A stretch of DNA of 35,502 bases from Streptomyces jumonjinensis (GCF_009600885.1 NZ_VCLA01000192.1:235297-270798), one strand, 5' to 3'; numbered from the stretch's first letter, positions 14,751 to 23,905 are shown. Notes: generated from the letters alone by a model not told the origin. A program made the numbers and translations.

Positions 14751-15524
14751 GTGTCCGAAACGATGTCCGAGACGGCGATGGGGACCGACTGGCGGGCCTG
14801 GCAGGAGAGCTGGGACCGTCAGCAGGAGTGGTACATGCCCGATCGCGAGGAGCGCTTCCGGGTGATGCTGGACATGGTCGAGGCCACCGTGGGCCCCGAG
14901 CCGCGCGTACTGGATCTCGCCTGCGGTACAGGAAGTATCACGGACCGGCTCCTGCGCCGGTTCCCGAACGCGACCAGCACCGGCGTCGATCTCGACCCCG
15001 CGCTGCTGACCATCGCCCGGGGCTCCTTCGCCGGCGACGACCGGGTCGCCTTCGTCACCGCCGACCTCACCGACCCCGGGTGGGCCGCGGGGCTTCCGTA
15101 CGACTCGTACGACGCCGTGCTCAGCGCCACCGCTCTGCACTGGCTGCGCTCCGGGCCGCTCGCCACGCTCTACGGGCAGCTCGCCGGGCTCGTCCGCGAC
15201 GGCGGGGTCCTGATGAACGCCGACCGGATGCCCGACCGCGCCACCCCGCGGATCAACGCCGCCGAGCGCGCCCACCGCCATGCGGCGATGGCGCGCGCCC
15301 GGGAGGCGGGCGCGGTGGACTGGGCCGAATGGTGGGCGCTCGCCGCCCAGGACCCGGCGCTGGCCGGGCCCACCGCCGAACGCTTCGAGATCTACGGCGA
15401 GCACTCCGACGGCGAGACCCCCTCCGCGCGGTGGCACGCCGAGACCCTGCTCGCCGCCGGGTTCGGCGAGGCCCGCGCCGTCTGGTGCTCGCCCTCCGAC
15501 AGCCTGGTGCTCGCGTTGAAGTAG
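14751..15524 (+). CDS. Class I SAM-dependent methyltransferase
   Basis: A 257-residue Rossmann-fold methyltransferase. Motif I is VLDLACGTGSITDRLL (about 52-67), the acidic residue after strand 2 is in TGVDLDPALL, and motif IV is YDAVLSATALHWL. An N-terminal helix-rich region (WRAWQESWDRQQEWYMPDREERF) and a C-terminal cap with AEWWALAAQDPALAGP may shape the substrate pocket; the substrate is unknown. GTG at 14751 follows AGAGGGG at 5 nt. It is divergent from the CGNR gene across a 90-bp region with AT-richer patches, so the regulator may control it (inference). Confidence 0.88.
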   Translation: MSETMSETAMGTDWRAWQESWDRQQEWYMPDREERFRVMLDMVEATVGPEPRVLDLACGTGSITDRLLRRFPNATSTGVDLDPALLTIARGSFAGDDRVAFVTADLTDPGWAAGLPYDSYDAVLSATALHWLRSGPLATLYGQLAGLVRDGGVLMNADRMPDRATPRINAAERAHRHAAMARAREAGAVDWAEWWALAAQDPALAGPTAERFEIYGEHSDGETPSARWHAETLLAAGFGEARAVWCSPSDSLVLALK

Positions 15525-15561
15525 CTGAAGCAGCTGAAGCAGCCCCTCCGGGAGCATGGCG

Positions 15562-15592
15562 AAGGGCGGTACGGAGCCTCCGTACCGCCCTT
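15562..15592. terminator. Bidirectional terminator between methyltransferase and ABC transporter operon
   Basis: AAGGGCGGTACGG (15562-15574) and CCGTACCGCCCTT (15580-15592) form a perfect 13-bp stem with a 5-nt loop. It lies between convergent transcription units. Confidence 0.9.
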
Positions 15593-15612
15593 TCGGCCTG
15601 CCGCCGGAGCGG

Positions 15613-16370
<758 letters not shown>

Positions 16371-16374
<4 letters not shown>

Positions 16375-17312
16375 GCGGACACTCCCTTCGGGCGGCGCAC
16401 CGAGAACACGGTCGACCGGATCTTCTGGAGCGGGGTGGGCGGCAGGGTGCGGCTGGAGCCGCGGGCGTAGTACCGCTCCAGGTAGTACTGCCCCACGCTC
16501 AGGATCGAGGTCATGACCAGGTACCAGGCGGCGGCCAGGAAGTACATCTCCACCGGGGCTCCGGAGGCACTGCCGATGTCCTGGGCGAACTTGAACAACT
16601 CGGCGTACTGGACCGCCGACACCAGCGACGTGGTCTTCAGCATATTGATGACCTCGTTGCCCGTGGGCGGCACGATCACCCGCATCGCCTGCGGGATCAC
16701 CACCCGGCGCAGGGTCTTGCTGTGGCTCATGCCCAGCGCGTGCGACGCCTCGGTCTGGCCCTCGTCGACCGAGAGCAGACCGGCGCGGCAGATCTCCGCC
16801 ATGTACGCGGCCTCATTGAGGCCCAGCCCCAGCAGCGCGGTCAGGAGCGGGGTCATGAAGTCCGACCACTCGTCCCGGTAGAAGCCGAGGTTGATGTACT
16901 GGAAGACCAGGCCGAGGTTGAACCAGACGAAGAGCTGGACCAGGACCGGGGTGCCCCGGAAGAACCAGATGTAGAACCAGGCGATGGACGAGGTCACCGG
17001 GTTCTTCGACAGCCGCATCACCGCCAGCAGGATGCCGCCGACGATGCCGATGGCCATGGAGAGGACCGTCAGCAGCAGGGTCTTCCACACGCCTTCGATG
17101 ATGCGGTCGTCGAAGAAGTACTCGGGGATGGTGCCCCAGTTGATGTCGCCCTGGGAGAAGGCGTAGACGACCAGCCCGAAGAGGGCGATCGCGAGGATGG
17201 CGGTGACGTACCGACCGTAGTGCCGCACCGGGATGGCCCTGATGGCCTCCGGTCCGGCCGCCGGCGGTGGTGGTACGTCCTCCGGGCCTGTTTTCTTGAT
17301 GTCGGCAGTCAC
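16371..17312 (-). CDS. Polar amino-acid ABC transporter, permease subunit
   Basis: A 313-residue inner-membrane permease. After a Pro-rich cytoplasmic N-terminus come membrane spans including VTAILAIALFGLVVYAF and LLLTVLSMAIGIVGGILLAVM. The EAA loop EASHALGMSHSKTLRRVVIPQAMR (about 195-218) docks with the ATPase. The PVLVQLFVWFNLGL segment is typical of the HisM/GlnP family. GTG at 17312 (MTADIKKTG) is preferred over the longer open frame because AAAGG lies 6 nt upstream. It is translationally coupled to the ATPase by a 4-bp overlap. Only one permease gene is present, so it probably forms a homodimer. Confidence 0.92.
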
Positions 17313-17415
17313 AAGGAGCCTTTCGATGGCGAGTCGGTTGCTGACCTGGGGGACCGGGGCCCGGCCGGGGTCTCCCGGTCCGGGGCGGTTGCCCGGCGGG
17401 GACGGCTCCGGCCGG

Positions 17416-17437
17416 GAGGCGCCCGGCCGGGCGCCTC
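17416..17437 (-). terminator. 22-bp perfect palindrome between binding-protein and permease genes
   Basis: Centred at 17426/17427, starting GAGGCGCCCGG and self-complementary over 22 bp, within a 157-nt intra-operon gap. Hairpins at this place in ABC operons often raise the amount of binding protein relative to membrane subunits by processing or partial termination. Confidence 0.55.
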
Positions 17438-17469
17438 GGCCCGGCCGGGGCATCGGTCCCGCGCCCGGG

Positions 17470-18459
17470 TCAGGAGCCGCCGTTGACCTTCGCTTCGGTC
17501 ACCGCGCCCGCGGCGACGCCCCACTTGTCGGTGATCTTCTTGTACTCGCCGTTCTTGATGATCTCGTCCAGCGCGGCCTTGAGCGCGTCCCGCAGCTGGG
17601 CGTTGTCCTTGGCCACGGCGATGCCGTACGGGGCGGCCTCGACCTGGTCGCCCACGATCTGGAAGTCCTTGCCGCCGCCCGAGGTCTCCACCGCGTACGC
17701 CGCCACCGGGAAGTCGGCGGAACCGGCGTCCGCGCCGCCCGCCCGCAGCCGGGTCTGGGCCTCCAGATCGTTGGCGAAGGCCTCGATGGTGATCTTGCCC
17801 TTGGAGCCGCACTTCTTGCTCTGGGCCTTGGCGAGGTCCTCGGAGACCGTGCCGCGCTGGACGACGATCTTCTTGCCGCACAGATCGGACCAGCTCTTGA
17901 TGCCCTTGTCGTCACCCTTCTTGGTGTAGATGGAGACGCCCGCGGTGAAGTAGTCGACGAAGTCGACGCCCTCGCCGACCTTCTTGCCGGTCTCCGAGTC
18001 GACGCCGTTCTGGCGGTCCTTGGTGTCCGACATGGCCGACATGGCGATGTCGTACCGCTTGGAGCGCAGACCGGTGATGAGGGTGTCGAAGGTGCCGTTC
18101 TCGAACTCGAACTTCACCCCCAGCTCCTTGCCGAGGGCGGCGGCGATATCCGGGTCCAGACCGACCGTTTTACCCGAGTCGTCCTTGAATTCCACCGGCG
18201 GTTAGGCGATGTCCGATCCGACCTTGACGACACCCTTGTCCCGAATCGCCTGGGGCAGCAGCTCATTGAGCTCATTGCCCGGGGCGGCGGAGGAACCGGT
18301 CTCCTTCGCGGTGGTCCCCCCGTTGCTGTCGGTCTGGTCGCCACAGCCGGTCAGCAGCATGGAGCCGGCGACCGCGATGGCGCCTACCGCGGCGATCCGG
18401 GAATTGAGGGTCTTCCGGGTCTTCGCGGCGGTCATGCGGCGCGTCCTGCGTGCGGTCAT
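17470..18459 (-). pseudogene. Amino-acid ABC transporter substrate-binding lipoprotein, interrupted by in-frame TAA
   Basis: The frame runs from ATG at 18459 to the stop at 17470 but contains one TAA (plus-strand TTA at 18202-18204). Upstream of it are a basic leader, a lipobox (MLLTGC, Cys near residue 36) and ...AIRDKGVVKVGSDIA. Downstream it resumes without a frameshift: PPVEFKDDSGKTVGLDPDIAAALGKELG, the standard start of an SBP_bac_3 domain. Family members read DIAYPPVEF, so a single TAC/TAT-to-TAA change at this Tyr explains it. The remainder of the domain is complete. Restart at GTG 18195 would make a protein without signal or lipobox. It is either a recent nonsense mutation or a sequencing error; the transporter has no other binding protein here. 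GGAGG lies 9 nt before the ATG. Confidence 0.88.
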
Positions 18460-18989
18460 GATGGAGGTCCTCCGGCGGGTCGGTGAGCTGCCAGTTCGTG
18501 GTTGTTCCCGATCGCGTACTCGTCTGGGAGTGTCACGACCTTGAGTGTTTTCGGCATCTTGCCATTCGGACTAGCCCATTCAGGGGGCTGCGCATGTCAA
18601 AATCGGGTAACGGGACACCCCCGACCACCCTGGGGCCGGTACATCATGACCGGACCTTTTACGGGAATACATCCTTCCGACCGGAAGTTCTGCGGTCTGT
18701 GGTGCAGCACAGGCCAGATTCAGGGCGCGTAGCCGACGTGTCCTGAAATCAGCGATGAGTCAGGCCAGTACCGGAATATCGACTCGTCCCCGGCGGCCTC
18801 GGTCGGGTAAGAAGGATCCTTACACCCCTCATCCGGGGCTCAGGGCGCGTGTGCGGCGCGCCCGCGTGTTCACACCACCCCCTGCCGGGCGGCCAACCGC
18901 CAGGGCGGGGCGTGGACACGGTGCCCGCCCACCCCTCCTCAACCAGGAGTGGAAACCCTCAACAGATGAAGACTTAAGGGGTCAAATCA
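18460..18989. other. 530-bp divergent intergenic region with small palindromes
   Basis: No convincing gene is seen between the binding-protein gene (minus) and the malic enzyme gene (plus). Structures include the inverted repeat CTTCCG-AC-CGGAAG (18674-18687) and the palindrome AAGGATCCTT (18812-18821). There is also an 11-bp direct repeat TCAGGGCGCGT at 18720-18730 and 18840-18850. The stretch must hold promoters for both units, but none could be fixed from sequence alone. Short open frames here lack coding character. Confidence 0.6.
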
Positions 18990-20222
18990 ATGGCAGCGGA
19001 GATCGTCAACCCTCGTAGCGACGAGCGCGGCAGCGACACGGACGGCGGGATGGAGGGCGCTCCGGCGGAGCCCTTCGATCCGGCGTTCGCGCTCCACCGC
19101 GGCGGCAAGATGGCCGTTCAGGCCACGGTGCCGGTGCGCGACAAGGACGACCTGTCCCTGGCGTACACGCCCGGCGTCGCGAAGGTGTGCAGCGCGATCG
19201 CCGAGCAGCCGGAGCTGGTGCATGACTACACCTGGAAGTCCCAGGTCGTCGCCGTCGTGACGGACGGGACAGCGGTGCTCGGCCTCGGTGACATCGGCCC
19301 GGAGGCGTCGCTCCCGGTCATGGAGGGGAAGGCGATCCTCTTCAAGCAGTTCGGCGGCGTGGACGCGGTGCCGATCGCGCTCGCCACCACCGACGCGGAC
19401 GAGATCGTCGAGACCGTGGTGCGGCTCGCCCCCTCGTTCGGCGGAGTGAATCTGGAGGACATCTCCGCGCCGCGCTGCTTCGAGATCGAGCGCAAGCTCC
19501 AGGAGCGGCTCGACATCCCCGTCTTCCACGACGACCAGCACGGCACGGCGGTGGTGACCCTCGCCGCCCTGCGGAACGCGGCGCGGCTCACCGGGCGGAA
19601 CCTGGGCGATCTGCGCACGGTGATCTCGGGCGCGGGCGCGGCGGGCGTGGCCATCGCCAAGTTCCTGCTGGCGGCCGGGGTCGGCGATGTGGCGGTGAGC
19701 GACCGCAAGGGGATCGTCAGCCGGGACCGCGAGGATCTGACCCCGGTCAAGCGGGAGCTGGCGGAGCTGACCAACAAGGCAGGTCTCAGCGGCTCGCTGG
19801 AGTCCGCGCTCGCGGGCGCGGACGTGTTCATCGGGGTCTCCGGCGGCACGGTGCCGGAGGCGGCGGTCGCCTCCATGGCCCCGGGCGCCTTCGTCTTCGC
19901 CATGGCCAACCCCACCCCGGAGATCCACCCCGATGTCGCGCACAAGTACGCGGCGGTGGTGGCGACCGGCCGCAGCGACTTCCCCAACCAGATCAACAAT
20001 GTGCTGGCCTTCCCCGGCATCTTCGCGGGCGCGCTCCAGGTGCGGGCGTCCAGGATCACCGAGGGGATGAAGATCGCGGCGGCTGACGCGCTGGCGGATG
20101 TGGTGGCCGACGAGCTGTCCGCCGACCGGGTCATCCCGTCGCCGTTCGACGAGCGCGTCGCCCCTGCGGTGACGGCCGCCGTCGCGGCGGCGGCACGGGC
20201 CGAGGGGGTCGCTCGGCGGTAG
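18990..20222 (+). CDS. NADP-dependent malic enzyme
   Basis: A 410-residue short-form bacterial malic enzyme, which oxidatively decarboxylates malate to pyruvate while reducing a nicotinamide cofactor. LAYTPGVAKVCSAI (about 58-71) holds the catalytic Tyr, and VFHDDQHGTAVV (about 177-188) holds metal-binding Asp residues. VISGAGAAGVAIAKFLLAAG (about 210-229) is the Rossmann loop, followed by VAVSDRKG. FAMANPTPEI and SDFPNQINNVLAFPG complete the site. NADP preference is inferred from the S. coelicolor orthologue I recall in this position. AAGGGG lies 8 nt before ATG. A charged 28-residue N-terminal tail precedes the fold. Confidence 0.95.
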   Translation: MAAEIVNPRSDERGSDTDGGMEGAPAEPFDPAFALHRGGKMAVQATVPVRDKDDLSLAYTPGVAKVCSAIAEQPELVHDYTWKSQVVAVVTDGTAVLGLGDIGPEASLPVMEGKAILFKQFGGVDAVPIALATTDADEIVETVVRLAPSFGGVNLEDISAPRCFEIERKLQERLDIPVFHDDQHGTAVVTLAALRNAARLTGRNLGDLRTVISGAGAAGVAIAKFLLAAGVGDVAVSDRKGIVSRDREDLTPVKRELAELTNKAGLSGSLESALAGADVFIGVSGGTVPEAAVASMAPGAFVFAMANPTPEIHPDVAHKYAAVVATGRSDFPNQINNVLAFPGIFAGALQVRASRITEGMKIAAADALADVVADELSADRVIPSPFDERVAPAVTAAVAAAARAEGVARR

Positions 20223-20331
20223 GGCGTTTGGCGCGGGTGCCTGGCGTTGGAGCGTTCGGCGCGGGCGTCTGGCGCGGGGGCGTTGGGTACGGGTCGGGGG
20301 CCGCCTTTGGGTGCGGTGCCCGGCCTGGGGG

Positions 20332-20383
20332 CGCGTCCCGGGCTCGCGTCCTGGGCCCGCGTCCCGGGCTCGCGTCCTGGGGC
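20332..20383. repeat. Four-copy 13-bp tandem repeat
   Basis: Units CGCGTCCCGGGCT, CGCGTCCTGGGCC, CGCGTCCCGGGCT and CGCGTCCTGGGGC follow one another, so a 26-bp dimer is also repeated. Just before, 20224-20295 carries looser repeats of GCGTTTGGCGCGGG-like units. Everything lies in the 223-bp gap between malic enzyme and the MDR gene. Confidence 0.88.
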
Positions 20384-20410
20384 GCGGGCCCTTCTCGTGC
20401 CCCGGCACCG

Positions 20411-20439
20411 TTCCCTCGCGGGCCGCTCCGGCCTAGGGT
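20411..20439 (+). promoter_or_regulatory. Promoter for a leaderless MDR oxidoreductase transcript
   Basis: TTCCCT (20411-20416) and TAGGGT (20434-20439) are 17 bp apart, and the ATG follows after 6 nt. There is no Shine-Dalgarno. Confidence 0.6.
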
Positions 20440-20445
20440 CGGGCC

Positions 20446-21408
20446 ATGTATGCCGCCTACGCCGCCCGTATCGACCGTGACAGCCCGCTCGACGGCCTGG
20501 AGCTGGGAGAGCGCCCGGCCCCTCAGGAACGCCCCGGCTGGACCACCGTCACCGTCCGGGCCGCCTCCCTCAACCATCACGACCTCTGGTCCCTGCGGGG
20601 CGTCGGTCTCGCCGAGGACAAGCTCCCCATGATCCTCGGCTGTGACGCCGCCGGGGTGGACCCCGAGGGCAATGAGGTGGTGATCCACTCCGTCATCGGC
20701 CAGAGCGGCCATGGCGTCGGGCCCGATGAGCCGCGCTCCATCCTCACCGAGCGCTATCAGGGCACCTTCGCCGAACAGGTCTCCGTACCGACCTGGAATG
20801 TGCTGCGCAAGCCGGCGGAGCTGAGCTTCGAGGAGGCGGCCTGTCTGCCGACCGCCTGGCTCACCGCCTACCGCATGCTCTTCACCAACGCCGGGGTGCG
20901 GCCCGGTGATTCCGTACTGGTCCAGGGCGCGGGCGGGGGAGTGGCGACCGCCGCGATCGTGCTGGGGAAGGCGGCCGGGCTGCGGATGTACGCCACCAGC
21001 CGCGACGAGGCCAAACGCGCGCGGGCCGTGGAGCTGGGCGCGGAGGGCGCGTACGCGCCGGGGGCCCGGCTGCCCCGCCGGGTGGACGCGGTGATCGAGA
21101 CCGTCGGTGCGGCCACCTGGTCGCACTCGGTCAAGTCGCTGCGGCCCGGGGGCACTCTGGTGATCTCGGGCGCGACCAGCGGCGACCGGCCCTCGCACGC
21201 CGAGCTGACCCGGATCTTCTTTCTGGAGCTGAAGATCGTGGGCTCGACCATGGGGTCCCGGGACGAGCTGGAGGATCTGCTCTCCTTCTGCGCCGCGACC
21301 GGGGTGCGGCCGGTGATCGACGAGGTGCTTCCGCTGGACCGGGCCCGGGAGGGGTTCGAACGGATGGCGGGCGGCGGGCTGTTCGGGAAGGTGGTGCTGA
21401 CTCCGTAG
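20446..21408 (+). CDS. Zinc-independent MDR-family oxidoreductase (quinone reductase/alcohol dehydrogenase-like)
   Basis: A 320-residue medium-chain dehydrogenase/reductase. The N-terminal GroES-like domain includes TVTVRAASLNHHDLWSLRG and LGCDAAGV. The C-terminal Rossmann domain has VLVQGAGGGVATAAIVLGKAAG (about 157-178), matching the family nucleotide-binding loop. The structural-zinc Cys cluster is missing, and no clear catalytic zinc ligand set is visible, so it groups with NADPH-dependent quinone or enoyl reductases. The substrate is unknown. The gene lies directly after the malic enzyme gene but has its own leaderless promoter. It is followed by a hairpin and a long non-coding region. 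Confidence 0.9.
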   Translation: MYAAYAARIDRDSPLDGLELGERPAPQERPGWTTVTVRAASLNHHDLWSLRGVGLAEDKLPMILGCDAAGVDPEGNEVVIHSVIGQSGHGVGPDEPRSILTERYQGTFAEQVSVPTWNVLRKPAELSFEEAACLPTAWLTAYRMLFTNAGVRPGDSVLVQGAGGGVATAAIVLGKAAGLRMYATSRDEAKRARAVELGAEGAYAPGARLPRRVDAVIETVGAATWSHSVKSLRPGGTLVISGATSGDRPSHAELTRIFFLELKIVGSTMGSRDELEDLLSFCAATGVRPVIDEVLPLDRAREGFERMAGGGLFGKVVLTP

Positions 21409-21422
21409 CGACGGCCGGCCTT

Positions 21423-21453
21423 GGGACGGCTGTCCTCTCGGGGCGGCCGTCCC
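21423..21453 (+). terminator. Probable terminator after the MDR gene
   Basis: GGGACGGC (21423-21430) pairs with GCCGTCCC (21446-21453) across 15 nt. It starts 15 bp after the stop codon. Confidence 0.55.
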
Positions 21454-21608
21454 GGAGGCGACCCCGTAACTTTCAATCAAGGTTGACGCCTGTCGGTGGG
21501 GTGGGTGCGGGGTCCGCTCCGAGGGTGCTTCGGGGTTGGGGTGCGGGGTCTGCTTCGGGTGCTTCGGTGTGGGCTGGGTGCGGTGTGCTGGGGTCCGGGG
21601 TCCGCTCC

Positions 21609-21712
21609 GGGGTGGTGCCGGGACTCATGATTTACGGCGCGTTTCCAGTCCCTGTTTGATGGCGGGCCTCCTTTGCGCCACAAAATCACGTTTTACGTCC
21701 CGGCACCACCCC
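21609..21712. mobile_element. 104-bp element with perfect 16-bp terminal inverted repeats (MITE-like or structured RNA)
   Basis: GGGGTGGTGCCGGGAC at 21609-21624 is perfectly matched in inverted orientation at 21697-21712. Inside the arms, the two ends still resemble each other with gaps: the left has ATGATTTACGGCGCG, and the right, read inverted, has GTGATTTTGTGGCGC. The interior is AT-richer than its surroundings. This suggests a small non-autonomous transposable element with imperfect subterminal repeats, or a long folded RNA. No clear target-site duplication is seen. A minus-strand open frame crosses it but looks non-coding. Confidence 0.5.
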
Positions 21713-21713
21713 T

Positions 21714-21808
21714 GCGCGGCCCCCTCCCATGAAGTCGAAACCGCCCGCCGCCGATCCCGGCCGTACGAAGCGGGCCCAGTCGCTGGGGAGCGCGGCCCCC
21801 TCCCATGA
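21714..21808. repeat. 19-bp direct repeat pair beside the inverted-repeat element
   Basis: GCGCGGCCCCCTCCCATGA occurs at 21714-21732 and 21790-21808, a 76-bp period. The first copy starts 2 bp after the inverted-repeat element. The whole gene-free stretch 21409-21909 is otherwise G/T-rich simple sequence (21480-21608), with an AT-rich patch at about 21467-21483. Confidence 0.75.
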
Positions 21809-21909
21809 GACTCAACCCGCCCCGCCCGGACCGTGTGCCGGGCCGTGCGGGCCCCTCCCGCCGGGCGGCTGCTGTGGGTGGCTCGGCTGCCCGGCTGGTT
21901 CGGCCGCTG

Positions 21910-22866
21910 CTACTTCCGGTCGCCCGTATGCAGCGCCGCCGCGATATGTGCCGCCGCCGACGACAGGTGGCGGCGGGCCTCGGCGAGCTGGGTTTCCGTG
22001 ACGCCGTGGTCCCGGGCCGCGTCGCGGATGTCGTCCCGGAAGCGGTCCAGGAGACGGTCCAGGTCGCGGGCCGGGTCGCCGGTACGGGCCAGGTCTCGCG
22101 GCCACTCGGCGACCGGGTCCGGGGCAGGGGCTTCGGGGGCGTCCGACGGGTCCGGGGTGGTGGAGGGAGCAGGGGGTGTGGGGCCGGAGGGGTCCGGCTT
22201 CGGGGGCCAGGACATGCCGTGCTTCGCCAGGCCGCTCAGCTGCGCCGTCAGCTCCGACAGGCCCTCGCGGACCCCGGTCGGCCAGTCGCCCCGGGTGAAG
22301 TGGTCCTGCACCTGGTCCTGGACCTGCTTGGCGATCCGCTGCATCTCGTGGCGTGCCGAGTCCTGGGCCTCTTTCGCCTGGCGGCGGGCCTGCTGGGCCT
22401 CCTCCCGGGCGCGGCGGGCCTGCTCCTGCCACTCATGGGTGACCTTGCGCCACTCCTCGTTCTCCGCGCGGGGCGTGGTCCTGGTCCGGGACGCCGCCGC
22501 CCGCATCTCGCTGCGCAGCTTCCCCGCGGCACCGCGCACATCGTCGCGGATCTCCGCCGCCAGCTCGGAGACCGACTCCCGGATCTCCACCTCCAGATCC
22601 GCCAGCTCACCACTGCGTCCGGCCAGTTCCTCCCGGCCGGCGTCGGTGATCGAATAGACCTTGCGGCCCCCTTCGGTGGCATGGGTGACCAGGCCCTCGG
22701 CCTCCAGTTTGGCCAGCCGGGGGTAGACCGTGCCGGCCGAGGGGGCGTACAGGCCGTGGAAACGCTCCTCCAGCAGCCGGATCACCTCGTACCCATGGCG
22801 GGGGGCCTCGTCCAGGAGCTTCAGCAGATACAGGCGCAGTCGGCCATGGGCGAATACAGGCGGCAT
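21910..22866 (-). CDS. PadR-family transcriptional regulator with long coiled-coil extension
   Basis: A 318-residue protein. Residues 1-75 form the PadR winged helix-turn-helix (LRLYLLKLLDEAPRHGYEVIRLLEERFHGLYAPSAGTVYPRLAKLEAEGLV). Residues about 85-220 are highly charged helical, coiled-coil-like sequence (EWQEQARRAREEAQQARRQAKEAQDSARHEM). A Pro-rich linker follows (about 235-265), then a final helical segment. Most PadR proteins are under 200 residues, so this is a long variant. ATG at 22866 follows the DUF4097 stop by one nucleotide (TGAGATG), so the two are co-translated. The frame is open further upstream only because it overlaps DUF4097. Two palindromes upstream of the operon are its likely operators. 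Confidence 0.9.
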   Translation of the reverse strand: MPPVFAHGRLRLYLLKLLDEAPRHGYEVIRLLEERFHGLYAPSAGTVYPRLAKLEAEGLVTHATEGGRKVYSITDAGREELAGRSGELADLEVEIRESVSELAAEIRDDVRGAAGKLRSEMRAAASRTRTTPRAENEEWRKVTHEWQEQARRAREEAQQARRQAKEAQDSARHEMQRIAKQVQDQVQDHFTRGDWPTGVREGLSELTAQLSGLAKHGMSWPPKPDPSGPTPPAPSTTPDPSDAPEAPAPDPVAEWPRDLARTGDPARDLDRLLDRFRDDIRDAARDHGVTETQLAEARRHLSSAAAHIAAALHTGDRK

Positions 22867-22867
22867 C

Positions 22868-23758
22868 TCAGAGCACCTTTCCGGTGGAGCCGGCGTCGGG
22901 GGCGACCGGGGCCTCCGGTTCGTCCTCTTCCCCGGCGGGCCTGCGCAGCAGCGCGATCGAGCCCGACATCGTGGTGGCCCGGAGGGTGCCCTTGCCGGGG
23001 CCGAGCCGGCCGGTGACCCTCTTGGCCCCCCAGAGGCCGCTGACCCGCAGATCCTCGAACGCGTTGGAGACGGACCCGCTCGTCGTGTTCGCCTCGACCT
23101 CCGCGTCCGCCGGATGCGGCAGCCGGATCGCGACCTCGCCCGAGACGGTGCTGAGCCTGATGTCGGCGGGCCGGGGCGTGCCGTCCTCATGGGCGGCGAG
23201 ATCGATCAGCATGTCCCCGCTGACCGACTCGGCCCGTACGCACGCTCCCGCCGCGCCCTCGATCAGCGTCAGATCCCCGGACACCGAGTTGTAGCGCAGA
23301 CCGCCGGTCATGGACTGGGCCTCCAGATCCCCCGACACCGTCTCGGCCTGGACGTCCCCGGAGAGCCGCACCAGGGTGGCGTCCCCGCTGACGCTCCGCA
23401 CGGACGCGGTCCCGCGGATGCCGGAGATCACCGCACCGGCTCCCACGACCCCGACCTTCACGGCGGCGGCGGCCGGAACCGCGAGCGAGACCGTGACCTC
23501 ACGGTGCCAGCCCTTGCGGTCGAGCCACTTCAGCCAGCTCTTCCAGGGCAGATCGTCATAGGCGACGGTGAGCGTGGAGCCCTGCCGGGTCACCTTCAGC
23601 GGGGGGCCCGTGATCTGGGAGACCTCCAGCCGGGCGGAGCCCTCATCGGTGCCCACCACATTCACCGTGCCGTTGACGACGCGCACATCGAGCGCCGTCA
23701 CCGGCTCGTCGAAGGTGAGTTTCCGCGGCTCCGCGACCTCCCACGTCGACTCTGTCAT
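22868..23758 (-). CDS. DUF4097 beta-strand repeat protein
   Basis: A 296-residue protein built of repeated short beta units such as SVSGDATLVRLSGDVQAETVSGDLEAQSMTGGLRYNSVSGDLTLIEGA, the right-handed beta-helix pattern of DUF4097. The VSGD motif recurs at intervals of about 18-22 residues. There is no signal peptide or membrane segment, so it appears cytoplasmic. In many actinobacteria DUF4097 genes are linked to PadR regulators; the role is not known, though envelope-stress or scaffold functions have been suggested. GGAGG lies 8 nt before ATG at 23758. First gene of a two-gene operon with PadR. Confidence 0.92.
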   Translation of the reverse strand: MTESTWEVAEPRKLTFDEPVTALDVRVVNGTVNVVGTDEGSARLEVSQITGPPLKVTRQGSTLTVAYDDLPWKSWLKWLDRKGWHREVTVSLAVPAAAAVKVGVVGAGAVISGIRGTASVRSVSGDATLVRLSGDVQAETVSGDLEAQSMTGGLRYNSVSGDLTLIEGAAGACVRAESVSGDMLIDLAAHEDGTPRPADIRLSTVSGEVAIRLPHPADAEVEANTTSGSVSNAFEDLRVSGLWGAKRVTGRLGPGKGTLRATTMSGSIALLRRPAGEEDEPEAPVAPDAGSTGKVL

Positions 23759-23792
23759 GACGCTGACCTCCCCAGCCGGACGGATGGACCAC

Positions 23793-23831
23793 GACGCAAT
23801 ATATCGCGTCTCTTGTCAATACGATATATCG
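23793..23831. promoter_or_regulatory. Twin PadR-type operators in the divergent DUF4097 / 23919 promoter region
   Basis: Site 1 is an 18-bp near-perfect palindrome GACGCAATATATCGCGTC (23793-23810, one mismatched pair). Site 2 is CGATATATCG (23822-23831). Both contain the ATATATCGCG word, and their centres are 25 bp apart. AT-rich dyads of this kind are typical PadR operators. TTGTCA (23813-23818) and TAGGTG (23836-23841), spaced 17 bp, flank site 2, so a plus-strand promoter may be occluded too. Confidence 0.65.
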
Positions 23832-23905
23832 CGAATAGGTGATGTTCAAGGACGGGATGATGACACCCGGCCGTCCATAAGGCGTCATATCGGGGGAAAC
23901 TGCCC

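Noticed and set aside
18187..18195. Separate gene starting at GTG 18195
   Set aside because: It would begin inside the mature binding-protein domain without signal peptide or lipobox; the upstream frame supplies exactly the missing part, so one interrupted gene is the better reading.
18483..19018. Small plus-strand frames between the binding-protein and malic enzyme genes
   Set aside because: No ribosome binding sites, no coding character, and they overlap one another and the malic enzyme promoter region.
20332..20383. CRISPR-like array
   Set aside because: Units are contiguous with no spacers and there are no cas genes; it is a simple tandem repeat.
21477..21689. 70-residue minus-strand frame crossing the inverted-repeat element
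   Set aside because: No recognisable domain, repetitive Pro/Arg/His tail, and it reads through the inverted repeat arm. The element is better explained as non-coding.
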